From contig CAYQBA010000124.1 in assembly GCA_964415605.1 (NCBI GenBank), positions 1 through 14,317 of the forward strand: 14,317 nucleotides of DNA. The letters run 5' to 3'. A program made the translations under genes and the position numbers. The notes under the pieces were generated by a model that saw nothing but the letters and a program-made list of their open reading frames with translations, had not been told where the DNA came from and did not search any database. This DNA is from UCB3 sp964415605. GTDB lineage: Bacteria > Chloroflexota > Anaerolineae > Epilineales > Epilineaceae. Of the stretch, positions 6,453 through 14,317 are shown piece by piece. Numbering within the stretch: the first letter of the stretch is position 1; each line of letters starts with the position of its first letter.

Positions 6453-8897
6453 ATGATCGAGCCCGACCCGCCCACCATCGACCTCGCCGCGATCCGCGCC
6501 GCCGTGCGCCGCACCTGGGGGCACACCGAGCTCCTGCCCTTGCAGGCAGAGGCCATCGCCGCCGGCCTGGCGGGGCGCGACTCGCTGGTGGTGATGCCGA
6601 CCGGTGGCGGCAAGTCGCTGTGCTACCAGGTGCCGCCGCTCGTCGCGGGGCGCACCGACGTCGTGGTGTCGCCCCTCATCGCGCTGATGAAGGACCAGGT
6701 CGATGGCCTCGTCGCCAACGGCTACCCCGCCGCCGCGCTGCACAGCCTCATGCCCCCCCACGAGCAGATGGAGGTCGAGGCGCGGCTGTTGGCCGGCGCG
6801 CTCCGCCTCGTCTTCGTCGCGCCCGAGCGGCTCGTGACCCCGGGCTTCCTGCGCCTGGCCGAGCGGCTGCCGGTCGGGGCCTTCGCCGTCGACGAGGCCC
6901 ACTGCATCAGCCAATGGGGCCACGACTTCCGGCCCGAGTACCGCCAGCTCGCCCAGCTCAAGGAGCGCTTCCCGCGCGCCAGCGTCCACGCCTTCACCGC
7001 CACCGCCACCGAGCGCGTGCGGGAGGACATCGTGGCGCAGCTCGGCCTGACGCGACCCTTGGTGCTCGTCGGCCACTTCGACCGGCCCAACCTCACCTAC
7101 CGCATCCAGCCGCGCCTGAACCTGACCGCGCAGATCCTCGACGTCCTCGACCGCCATCCCGGCGAGGCGGCGATCGTCTACTGCCTGAGCCGCGCCGACA
7201 CCGAGTCGACCGCCGACGCGCTGACGGCGCGCGGGATCAAGGCGGCGGCCTACCACGCCGGGCTGGAGGGCGGCGTGCGCGAGCGGGTGCAGGAGGCCTT
7301 CCTGGCCGAGCGGCTGGACGTGGTCGTCGCCACCGTCGCCTTCGGCATGGGCATCGACCGCTCGAACGTGCGCGTCGTCATCCACGCCGCCGTGCCCAAG
7401 AGCATCGAGCACTACCAGCAAGAGACCGGCCGGGCGGGGCGTGACGGGCTCCCGGCCGAGTGCGTGTTGTTCTACTCCGCGGCCGACGTGATCCGCTGGC
7501 AGAGCCTGCTCCAGCGGCGTGCCGTCGAAGGGGAGACCCCTCCCGAGGCGCTCGAGGGCCAGCTCGCGGCCCTGGCGGAGATGCAGCGGCTGTGCAACGC
7601 CGTCACCTGCCGGCACGCGGCGCTGGTGACGCACTTCGGGCAGGCCTACGTGGCGCCGGGGTCATCGGCATCGCCGGGGGCCGCGGAGACGTTGGAGACG
7701 TGGGATTCGACGGAACCGGGCCATGCGCCGCCATCGCCCGCGATGGCGGCGACGGGCATGGCGCCGCGATCCGACACCGCCCCGGGCGGCGGGGGAAACC
7801 TCGGCCCCGGCTGCGGCGCCTGCGACGTCTGCCTCAACGAGGTCGCGCTGCTCGCGGACGGGACGACCGTGGCGCAGAAGATCCTGTCGGCGGTGGCGCG
7901 CGCCGCCGGGCCGACCGGGCGGCGCTTCGGCGTCGGACACATCGTGGCCATCCTGGCCGGGGCGGAGACCGACGGCATCCGCCGCTGGGGCCACGCGTCG
8001 CTCAGCACCTACGGCCTGCTGTCCGACCACCCGCGCAAGGCGATCACCCACCTGGTCTACCAGCTCATCGACCAGGGCCTGCTCGACCAGATCGGCGGCG
8101 ACCGCCCGGTGGTCGCGCTCAACGACGCCTCGATGGACGTGCTGCGCGGCCGGCGCCCGGTCCAGCTGCTCGAGCCCGCAACCCGCCGCACCGAGCGCGC
8201 CGCCGGCGACGCCGCCGCGTGGGAGGGCGTGGACCGCGGCCTGTTCGAGCACCTGCGCGCCGTCCGTGCCGAGATCGCGCACACGCGCGACATTCCGGCC
8301 TACATCGTCTTCGGCGACGCGACGCTGCGCGACATGGCGCGCATCCGCCCGGCCTCGCCGCGCAGCTTCCTCCTCGTGCGCGGCGTCGGCGAGAAGAAGC
8401 TCGCCGACCTCGGGCCGCAGTTCTTGGAGGAGGTGGCAACGTACTGCGCGGCGCACGCGCTGGAGCGGGATGTCGGCGTCCGGCCGGATGCGCCGGGATG
8501 GGGGTCGCCGGCGTCACGCGGCGCCGGCGACAACGCGACCGGCGGCCTGGCCTCCGCCGACACCCGGGGCGCCCGCGAGCGCCGGCCCAACCCGGCTCGT
8601 GACGCGGCCTTCGACCTGTTCGATGCCGGCACGCCCGTCCCCGAGGTCGCCGAGGCGATCGGGCGGGCGGAGAGCACGACCTGGGGCTACCTGGCCGACT
8701 ACGTCGCCGCCGAGCGGCCGGAGAGCGTCGCGGCCTGGGTGGACGAGGCCACGCATGCCCGCGTCGCCGAAACGCTCACCCGGGTCGGGCCGGGGCAGCT
8801 GCGGACGGCCTTCGACGAGCTGGACGGGACGGTGTCGTACGACATGCTCCGGATCGTGAGGGCGCACTTGAGGCAGGCGACGCAAGCGGAGTCGTGA
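6453..8897 (+). CDS. recQ: ATP-dependent DNA helicase RecQ with C-terminal HTH_40-type domain
   Basis: The protein has 814 residues. It is a superfamily 2, 3'-5' DNA helicase for recombination and replication repair in the cytoplasm. Visible motifs are Walker A MPTGGGKS (48-55), DEAH (147-150) with the RecQ aromatic loop CISQWGHDFRPEY, FTATAT (181-186), and motif VI QQETGRAGRDG (322-332). The zinc module has CRHAALVTHFG (Cys386) and CGACDVC (Cys454, 457, 460). Winged-helix (RQC) sequence follows at about 465-560, HRDC at about 592-668, and a helicase-associated HTH_40-like domain at about 713-805 (DAAFDLFDAGTPVPEVAEAI). The first and second zinc cysteines are 68 residues apart instead of 17 as I recall for E. 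coli RecQ, owing to a Gly/Ala/Pro-rich insert at about 400-452. A second low-complexity linker lies at about 671-712. Both inserts contain palindromes at DNA level. All catalytic motifs are intact, so activity is expected. Confidence 0.93.
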   Translation: MIEPDPPTIDLAAIRAAVRRTWGHTELLPLQAEAIAAGLAGRDSLVVMPTGGGKSLCYQVPPLVAGRTDVVVSPLIALMKDQVDGLVANGYPAAALHSLMPPHEQMEVEARLLAGALRLVFVAPERLVTPGFLRLAERLPVGAFAVDEAHCISQWGHDFRPEYRQLAQLKERFPRASVHAFTATATERVREDIVAQLGLTRPLVLVGHFDRPNLTYRIQPRLNLTAQILDVLDRHPGEAAIVYCLSRADTESTADALTARGIKAAAYHAGLEGGVRERVQEAFLAERLDVVVATVAFGMGIDRSNVRVVIHAAVPKSIEHYQQETGRAGRDGLPAECVLFYSAADVIRWQSLLQRRAVEGETPPEALEGQLAALAEMQRLCNAVTCRHAALVTHFGQAYVAPGSSASPGAAETLETWDSTEPGHAPPSPAMAATGMAPRSDTAPGGGGNLGPGCGACDVCLNEVALLADGTTVAQKILSAVARAAGPTGRRFGVGHIVAILAGAETDGIRRWGHASLSTYGLLSDHPRKAITHLVYQLIDQGLLDQIGGDRPVVALNDASMDVLRGRRPVQLLEPATRRTERAAGDAAAWEGVDRGLFEHLRAVRAEIAHTRDIPAYIVFGDATLRDMARIRPASPRSFLLVRGVGEKKLADLGPQFLEEVATYCAAHALERDVGVRPDAPGWGSPASRGAGDNATGGLASADTRGARERRPNPARDAAFDLFDAGTPVPEVAEAIGRAESTTWGYLADYVAAERPESVAAWVDEATHARVAETLTRVGPGQLRTAFDELDGTVSYDMLRIVRAHLRQATQAES
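7720..7762. repeat. Palindrome inside the recQ zinc-domain insert
   Basis: A perfect 12-base inverted repeat, CGCCGCCATCGC (7726-7737) and GCGATGGCGGCG (7740-7751), is separated by two bases. Outer arms GCCATG (7720-7725) and CATGGC (7757-7762) extend it with a 5-base bulge. It lies within the coding insert that separates the zinc-ligand cysteines of RecQ and encodes residues of the Ala/Pro-rich linker. Confidence 0.7.
8504..8531. repeat. Inverted repeat in the recQ HRDC-HTH linker
   Basis: GTCGCCGGCG (8504-8513) and its exact reverse complement CGCCGGCGAC (8522-8531) flank an 8-base spacer. It lies in the low-complexity linker between the HRDC domain and the C-terminal HTH domain, the second non-canonical insert of this recQ. 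Confidence 0.6.
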
Positions 8898-8969
8898 AGC
8901 AGCGCGCTCGACCTCGTTCAGACCATCAACGCGCCTTCGCGGCCGGACGCATCGTTTGGCGGAGCCCGG

Positions 8970-9014
8970 TCGGGCGGACGCCCACGCCGACGCGCGCTGA
9001 TCGGGCGGACGCCC
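8970..9014. repeat. Paired hairpin repeat between convergent genes (possible terminator)
   Basis: The 14-mer TCGGGCGGACGCCC occurs at 8970-8983 and 9001-9014, 31 bases apart. Each copy is a small hairpin (GGGCG-GA-CGCCC). They lie in the 120-base gap between the convergent stops of recQ (8897) and the giant surface gene (9018), so they may end transcription from both sides. No T-run follows on either strand, so this would not be a classical intrinsic terminator. The remainder of the gap shows nothing else. Confidence 0.45.
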
Positions 9015-9017
9015 CCG

Positions 9018-12000
9018 TCACGACCGCCGCTGCTGCGCCGACGGCAGGTACAGGCGGAACCGCCCGGTCCCCGGCGTGCGCGTCGCCGTCGGCGTCCGCC
9101 GCGTGCCGGTCGGCGTCGGCTCGACCGTCCCCCGCGTGGCGGTCGGCGTCGGCGTCCGGCTGCCCGGCGTCGTCGTCGGGGTAGGCGTGCGGCTCCCCGG
9201 CGTCGCCGTCGGTGTGGCCGGTCCCGCCGTCCCGGCGCGCGCGACCACCGACACGTTCGCCGTCGCGATGTTGCAGAAGCCGTCCGTGACGTCGAGCATG
9301 AGCACCGTCGGCCCGTTGAGGCCCGGCGGCAGCCGGCGGGCCGCCGCCGGCACCTGCACTTCGCCTGTCGCCGCGTCGTACACCACCGCGATGCTCACGC
9401 CGCCGAGCGTCGCCGCCACGCCGGTGCGCGATCGGACGCCGGCCTGGCGGTCGGTGACGTGCGCCAGCACCGCCGGCAGCTCGGTGAGCACGGCGCCCGT
9501 GGTCAGCGTGGGGGTGATGACGGGCGGCGTCCGGTCGTGCCCCACCGTGTACAGCGTGATGGTGCCCGTGGCCCGCAGCCCCGCCGGCGCCCCGGCCGCA
9601 TTCCCCGCCAACCCGGCGGCGTCGACGAGGTGGCCCGTCGCCAGGAACGACAGCGCCCCCGGCGGCGGATCCGTGATGACCGTGCCCGGCACCGGCAGCC
9701 AGGCGACCTCGTCGCCGACCCAGCCCGCGATCGTCGCGCCCGACGGCGCGGCCGGACAGCTGCTCGAGGGGTTGCCCGCGGTATAGGCCTCCACCGGGGC
9801 CGTGATCTCGATCCCGGGGTTCGGCACGACGTCGGCCAGATCGATGTGGAAGACGCCTCCGCCGCGCGCCAGGTCGGTGTGCCACGCCCGCGGGCCCTCG
9901 CTCAAGCTGGCCGACGGAGGGGCCAGGGCCGCGGCGCCCAGGCCCTGGCCGCCGCCCTGCGCGAACGCCGCGTCCGAGAACCAGCCCAGAAGCCGGTCGA
10001 TCCACCCGAATCGGAGACCGCCAGCCGGGTCGGCCGCCTGGCTCGCCAGCGCCTGGCGCACCACCGCCCCGAGCCCGCGGCTGCCCAGGCCGCCGAGGTC
10101 GAGCAGCACGTCGCCCTCGAACTCGACCGCCCGTTGCCGCGCCAGCGCCAGGTGCGGGTACCACTGCACCGCGTGCCGCGCCCCTGCGCGGGTCACGGCC
10201 TCGATGCTATTGGCGATGCCCCCGCTCGCCGTCGGCGCGAGTGCCTGGACGTCGAGGTCGAGCGTCACCACACCCTCGGCATCGGTCGTGAACACCCGGC
10301 CCAACGGCGCCAGCCGCACCTCGACGCCCGCCGCCGGCGCCCCGCCCGCGTCGCGCAGCCGATAGCGCCGCTCGGCATGCCCATCGGACCGCAGCACGCC
10401 GGGGTCGAGGCCCGGCACCTCGACCAGCGACCACACCTCGGCCAGCCCCGCCGGATCGCTCAACACCGACGTGCTGCCCCCCCGGTCCGTCACGGTCGCC
10501 GTCAGGTTGATGGCGCCGAGCGACGCGAGGTCGAGGTCCGAGAGCGTCCATTGCCCGGACTCGGCCACCGTCACGGCGCCCAGGACCAGCGAGGCCTCGT
10601 CGGCCGGGTCGGCAAAGACCTCGACCACGCAGCTCGGGCACGCCTGTCCGCTGACCACGCCGCCCGGCCGATCCACGGACAGGATCCGGGGCGGCGCGAG
10701 CTGCGCCCCCAGGGCGTCCACCGCGATCCCGGCGCCCCCGTTCCCGGTGATCCCGTTCTCACGCAGCGTCGTCCGGCTCGATCGGGTCGCGGCCAGCCGC
10801 ACGCCGTCCCGCCCGTTTCCCTCGATCCGGTTCCCCCGCAGCAGCGTCCCCGTCGCCGACCCGTCCACCGCCACGCCGTCCACGAGGTTCCACCCGATCC
10901 GATTCGCCTCCCGCGCCTGAACCGCCGCCGCCTCGGCCTCGGCGCCGATGGTCGTCCGGGTCGCGTTGTCGCCGACGAGGATCCCCGTCGCGTTCCCGCG
11001 CCCCGGCCAGCCCGCCAGCCCATCGGCGCCGATCACGTTGCCCGCCACCCGGTTGTCCTGCGTCGCGCCGCCCGACACCAACACGCCCACCACGTGCCCA
11101 CCGCCAATGACGTTCCCCAATCCCTGCAGCGCCGCATCCCGGCCGCGCAGCCCCACCGCGTTGGTCGAGGCTCCGTCCAGGATCGCGACCCCCGCCCCCG
11201 GGTTCACGTGGGTCCCGACACTCCCGTCGGCCTCGACCCCCAAGTGGTTGCCTGTGATCCAGTTCCCCGTCGTGTCCGCCCCGACCACTTGCACCTGCGC
11301 CTCGCGGTTCCCGGCGATCACGTTGCACGCCTCGGCGTCCCGCGCGCCATCGCCCGGCGCCCCGATCCGGTTCCCCTTCGCGCCGCCGCGCACGAGCACC
11401 CCGACCGCGAAGCCCTTGATCACCAGCCCTTCGACCGCGCCGTCGGCGGCCCCGTCGAGCTCGAGGCCCGCCATGTCCGTCTGGCCGCCCGGACCCTGGA
11501 GCGTCACGCCGGGTCGGCAGGCACCGGCCCCGCCGCCGGTGCTGCCGTCGATCCGCACCGCGTTGTGCCGCACCGGCGGCAGCGGCCGGCCGGCCGGCAC
11601 GTTGATGACCATGCCCTGGGCGAACCGGATGACGCGCCCGCCGCCCGGCAGCCCGTTGACCTCCTCGATGGCGGCGCGCAGCGTGCAGTTGCCCGCGTTG
11701 TCGACGCAAATCCCGTCGCCCGGCCGCACGTCCCCTCCGTCGCCGCTGCTGTTCACCATCACGGCCGTGGGCGTGGCGGTCGCCGGGGTCGTCGCGCTGC
11801 CGGCCGGCGCCGTCGGCGTGAGCGTGGCGCCGGGGGTCTCGGTGGCGGTGCCGGTGGTGTCCGGCGTCGCGGTCGCACCACCGGTCGTGGCGGTCGCCGT
11901 CGCCTCGATCGTGCTGGTGCCCGAGGCCGTGGCGGACGCCGATGGCGAGGCCGATGCCGTCGCGGTCACGGTGGGGGATGCGGTCGAGGTGGGCGTGGGC

Positions 12001-14317
12001 GACGGCTGGGTGGTGGACGAGCCACCTGCCGTCGCCGTCGCGCTGGCGGCGGCCGTCGGCAGGTCGGTCGGCGTCACCTCGGCGGTGGCGGTTTCGCCGG
12101 TGGGCGTGGCGGTTGGGGTGAGCGTGGGGGTGCGCGTCTCGGTCGGCTCAGTGGTTGGCGTGCTTGTCCGTGAGGCCGTCGGTGTGGCCGTCGCCAAGCT
12201 GGTCGCCGTGGGCGACGACGCGATGGCGGTGAGCGTGGCGGCGACGGAAGTGGCGAGGTTGGGGGTGGCCGTGCGCGTGGCGGTCGGCGTCGGCGTCGGG
12301 GTCTCGGTCGGCGTCGGCGACACCGTCGCGGTCGGGGCGATGGCGGTCAACGTGCCGGCCACGACGGTGCCGACGAGGTCGGGCGTCACGGTCGGCACGG
12401 AAGTCGCGGTGAGGGTCGGCGTCCGCGTGTCGGTCGGCTCGGTGGTCAGCGTGGGCGTCCGCGAGGGCGTGGCCGTCGCCGTCGGCGTGCGGCTGGGTGT
12501 GGGCGTGGGCACCAGGGCCGTCAGCGTGGCGGCCACGACCGTCGCCAGACTGGGCGTGTCGGTCGGCGTCGGGGTCGGCGTGGCGGTGGGCGCCAACGCG
12601 GTCAGCGTCAGGGCCACGCCGGTGGCGAACTCGTTGGGCGTCGCCGTCACCGTCGGGGTCAGCGTCGATGTATGGGTCGCCGTCGCGGTGGCGGGCTCCG
12701 TCGGCGCGGCGGTCGCCGTTGGCGTGCGGGTGCTGGTGGGCGCCAGGGCCGTCAGCGTTCCTGCCACAACGGTGCCGAGGCCGGGGGTGGGCGTGGGCGT
12801 GAACGAGGCCACCGGCGTGAGGGTCAGCGTGGCCGTGTCCGTGGGCGTGGGCGTCGCGCTCGTCGTGGCCGTCGGCGCCAACGCGGTCAAGGTGCTCGCC
12901 ACGTTCGTGGCGAACACGTTGGGTGTGATCGATGGCGTCGCCGTCGCCGTCGGCGTCAGGGTGTTGGTCGGCGTCGGCGTCGCGGACGGGGTCGACGTGG
13001 GCGATGGCGTCGCCGTCGCCGTCGGCGTGCGGGTCGGCGTCGGCGCCAGCGCCGTCAGCGTGGCGGCCACCACCGTGCTGAGCTCGTCCGGCGTCGCCGT
13101 CGGGGTCGCCGTCGGCGTTGGCGTCGCCGTCGGCGCCAGTGCCGTCAGCGTGCCGGCCACCCGCGTGCCGACGACATCGGGGGTCGGCGTGTGCGTCGGT
13201 GTCGGCGTCGGCGTCGGGGTGTTCGAGGGCGTCGGCGTGTGCGTCGGCGTGTGGGTCGGGGTAGGGGTCGGCGTGTACGTCGGCGTGTGGGTCGACGTTG
13301 GGGTCGGCGTGTGGGTCGGCGTAGGGGTCGGCGTGGGGGTGTCGGTCGGCGTCGGAGTGGTCGAGGGCGTGTGGGTGTTCGTCGGCGTCGGCGTCGGCGT
13401 CCGCGTCGGTGCCAGGGCCGTCAGGGTGGCGGCGATCGCGGTCTGGACGGCGTTCGGGGTCGGCGTGCGGGACGCCGTGGGCGTGGCCGTCGGGGTGGGG
13501 GCGTTGGCGGTGAGGGTGGCGGCCACCGCGGTGCCCACGGTGTCAACCGTCGGCGTCCGCGACGGCGTAAGCGTCGGGGTTGGGGTCTCCGATGGCGGCA
13601 CGGTCGGCGCCAGTGCCGTGAGTGTCGCCGCGACGGCGGTCCCAAGCGCGTCCGGCGTCGGGCTCGTGCTTGGCGTGGGCGTCGGCGTATCGGACGGGGT
13701 CGGCGTGTTCGACGCTGTCGGCGTATCGGACGGCGTAGGGGTGATCGTCGGCGCGATCGCGGTCAAAGTACCCGCCACGCCAGTGCCGATGGCGTCGGGG
13801 GTGTGTGACGGCGTTGGCGTCGCGGAGCTCGTCGGTGTCGACGTCGGCGTGTCGGTCGCGGTCGGTGTTGCCGTTGGTGTCGAGGTTGGCGTAATGGTCG
13901 GCGTCGGCGTGTAAGTGGGCGTCGGCGTGTCCGTCGGGGTTGGCGTGATGGTCGGCGTCGCCGTGTCCGTGGGCATCGGCGTGTCCGTCGGGGTAGCGGT
14001 CGCCGTCGGCGTGTCCATCGGCGTATCTGACGGCGTCGGCGTGTCGGTCGGTGACGGGGTGACGGTGGAAGTGTCGGTCGCCGTCGGCGTGTCCGTGGGC
14101 GTGTCCGTCGCCGTGGGTGTGTCGGTCGGCGTGTCGGCCGGCGTCACCGTGGGCGTGTCCGTCGGCATGTCGGTGGGCGTCGGCGTATCGGTGGGGGTGT
14201 CCGTCGGTGTCGCCGTCGGCGTGTCGGTCGCCGTCGGCGTATTGGTGGGGGTGTCCGTCGGCGTGTCGGTCGCCGTCGGCGTATTGGACGCGGTCGGCGT
14301 CGGCGACGGCGTCCACG
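9018..14317 (-). CDS. Giant surface protein: Thr/Pro-repeat region plus CSLREA/beta-helix domain (5' partial)
   Basis: The frame is open from TGA at 9018 to the window edge, at least 1,765 codons; the Met at 14168 lies inside the repeat and is not the true start. Counting from that Met, 1-800 is a TPT-rich low-complexity region with 12 copies of a TLTALAPT-type motif. Residues 803-840 are a CSLREA-type element (VNSSGDGGD, GNCTLRAAIEEVNG). About 850-1158 is a right-handed parallel beta-helix, with recurring turns such as GNVIGG, GNRIEGNG and NRIGAP. Residues 1160-1245 are Ig-like (GVVSGQACPSCVVEVFADP). Residues 1263-1330 resemble a carboxypeptidase-regulatory beta domain (AAGVEVRLAPLGRVFTTDAEG). 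About 1335-1540 is unassigned. Residues 1541-1645 are a second Ig-like segment (DRTPPVITPTLTTG). A TPT tail ends in RFRLYLPSAQQRRS. The family points to a secreted, envelope-attached adhesin or polysaccharide-active protein; no catalytic residues can be named. The signal peptide is outside the window. Confidence 0.85.
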   Translation of the reverse strand, partial: WTPSPTPTASNTPTATDTPTDTPTNTPTATDTPTATPTDTPTDTPTPTDMPTDTPTVTPADTPTDTPTATDTPTDTPTATDTSTVTPSPTDTPTPSDTPMDTPTATATPTDTPMPTDTATPTITPTPTDTPTPTYTPTPTITPTSTPTATPTATDTPTSTPTSSATPTPSHTPDAIGTGVAGTLTAIAPTITPTPSDTPTASNTPTPSDTPTPTPSTSPTPDALGTAVAATLTALAPTVPPSETPTPTLTPSRTPTVDTVGTAVAATLTANAPTPTATPTASRTPTPNAVQTAIAATLTALAPTRTPTPTPTNTHTPSTTPTPTDTPTPTPTPTHTPTPTSTHTPTYTPTPTPTHTPTHTPTPSNTPTPTPTPTHTPTPDVVGTRVAGTLTALAPTATPTPTATPTATPDELSTVVAATLTALAPTPTRTPTATATPSPTSTPSATPTPTNTLTPTATATPSITPNVFATNVASTLTALAPTATTSATPTPTDTATLTLTPVASFTPTPTPGLGTVVAGTLTALAPTSTRTPTATAAPTEPATATATHTSTLTPTVTATPNEFATGVALTLTALAPTATPTPTPTDTPSLATVVAATLTALVPTPTPSRTPTATATPSRTPTLTTEPTDTRTPTLTATSVPTVTPDLVGTVVAGTLTAIAPTATVSPTPTETPTPTPTATRTATPNLATSVAATLTAIASSPTATSLATATPTASRTSTPTTEPTETRTPTLTPTATPTGETATAEVTPTDLPTAAASATATAGGSSTTQPSPTPTSTASPTVTATASASPSASATASGTSTIEATATATTGGATATPDTTGTATETPGATLTPTAPAGSATTPATATPTAVMVNSSGDGGDVRPGDGICVDNAGNCTLRAAIEEVNGLPGGGRVIRFAQGMVINVPAGRPLPPVRHNAVRIDGSTGGGAGACRPGVTLQGPGGQTDMAGLELDGAADGAVEGLVIKGFAVGVLVRGGAKGNRIGAPGDGARDAEACNVIAGNREAQVQVVGADTTGNWITGNHLGVEADGSVGTHVNPGAGVAILDGASTNAVGLRGRDAALQGLGNVIGGGHVVGVLVSGGATQDNRVAGNVIGADGLAGWPGRGNATGILVGDNATRTTIGAEAEAAAVQAREANRIGWNLVDGVAVDGSATGTLLRGNRIEGNGRDGVRLAATRSSRTTLRENGITGNGGAGIAVDALGAQLAPPRILSVDRPGGVVSGQACPSCVVEVFADPADEASLVLGAVTVAESGQWTLSDLDLASLGAINLTATVTDRGGSTSVLSDPAGLAEVWSLVEVPGLDPGVLRSDGHAERRYRLRDAGGAPAAGVEVRLAPLGRVFTTDAEGVVTLDLDVQALAPTASGGIANSIEAVTRAGARHAVQWYPHLALARQRAVEFEGDVLLDLGGLGSRGLGAVVRQALASQAADPAGGLRFGWIDRLLGWFSDAAFAQGGGQGLGAAALAPPSASLSEGPRAWHTDLARGGGVFHIDLADVVPNPGIEITAPVEAYTAGNPSSSCPAAPSGATIAGWVGDEVAWLPVPGTVITDPPPGALSFLATGHLVDAAGLAGNAAGAPAGLRATGTITLYTVGHDRTPPVITPTLTTGAVLTELPAVLAHVTDRQAGVRSRTGVAATLGGVSIAVVYDAATGEVQVPAAARRLPPGLNGPTVLMLDVTDGFCNIATANVSVVARAGTAGPATPTATPGSRTPTPTTTPGSRTPTPTATRGTVEPTPTGTRRTPTATRTPGTGRFRLYLPSAQQRRS
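11765..14317 (-). repeat. Thr/Pro-coding low-complexity repeat region
   Basis: More than 2.5 kb of short-period repeat (ACGCCG/ACCCCC-like hexamers on the coding strand) encodes TPTPTxTPT stretches. Its periodicity and lack of A/T-rich codons leave other frames on both strands open for hundreds of codons, which produces many false ORFs. Embedded at intervals, between about 12,200 and 13,800, are 12 copies of a conserved 17-residue non-TPT segment. The N-proximal end is pure TPT with a 42-base tandem repeat. Confidence 0.85.
14213..14287 (-). repeat. 42-base tandem repeat within the TPT region
   Basis: A 33-base block at 14213-14245 recurs without change at 14255-14287, giving a 42-base period (14 residues, NTPTATDTPTDTPT and a variant). 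Identity at synonymous positions points to recent tandem duplication, the expected way such TPT regions grow or shrink. Confidence 0.7.

Noticed and set aside
6297..7634. A 445-codon minus-strand frame over the start of recQ.
   Set aside because: It is a shadow of recQ; its translation is Gly/Arg/His/Asp-rich without motifs, whereas the plus strand encodes every RecQ helicase motif.
9459..13914. Very long stop-free frames on the plus strand (over 900 codons each).
   Set aside because: They are antisense shadows of the giant minus-strand gene. High GC and TPT periodicity remove stops, and the translations are Arg/Gly/Val monotony without domains, while the minus frame gives recognisable TPT, CSLREA and beta-helix sequence.
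11765..14317. Short repeated GTCGGCGT-like units resembling a CRISPR or satellite array.
   Set aside because: Units are hexamer-scale, without fixed repeats and unique spacers, and translate in one frame to Thr/Pro repeats.

Overview
The window is very GC-rich DNA of the kind found in Chloroflexota. It encodes three secreted proteins with long Thr-Pro (TPT) linkers, a CSLREA/parallel beta-helix protein, a DNRLRE (CBM96-like) protein, a RecQ with a C-terminal HTH_40-type domain, and a class III nucleotide cyclase fragment. The taxon is inferred from these families; no rRNA or tRNA gene is visible.

Layout. 1-105 (+) is the last 34 codons of a TPT-type surface protein. 106-341 has no intact gene but holds the start of a frameshifted small ORF at 169. 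342-1637 (-) is a secreted DNRLRE-domain protein with a clear Shine-Dalgarno and a likely promoter. 1765-5599 (-) is a three-gene defence-like operon, read from a promoter near 5665-5693: a type III-like DNA methyltransferase (Mod), an AlbA_2/GHKL ATP-binding protein, and a type III-like helicase-nuclease (Res). The outer two genes are wrecks. Each keeps its N- and C-terminal ends but has lost the catalytic centre through an internal deletion that also shifts the frame, and mod additionally carries an in-frame amber codon. The middle gene is intact. 5942-6340 (+) is a class III adenylate/guanylate cyclase domain cut off just after its last catalytic residue. 6453-8897 (+) is a full recQ with two unusual in-frame linkers, each carrying a near-perfect palindrome. 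9018-14317 (-) is the C-terminal 1,765 codons of a giant surface protein whose start lies beyond the window. It has a huge TPT region with 12 spaced copies of a TLTALAPT motif, a CSLREA/beta-helix domain, Ig-like and other beta domains, and a second TPT linker with a basic tail.

How the parts relate. The surface proteins are probably exported adhesins or envelope proteins, and all end in a similar aromatic/Leu-Pro/basic tail. The Mod-ATPase-Res set looks like a type III-like restriction locus with an embedded ATPase that has decayed around one preserved gene. Together with the truncated cyclase and the broken ORF at 169, this makes the first 6.4 kb a patch of gene decay beside a healthy recQ. 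Assembly collapse is a real alternative for the two internal deletions and must be excluded with reads.
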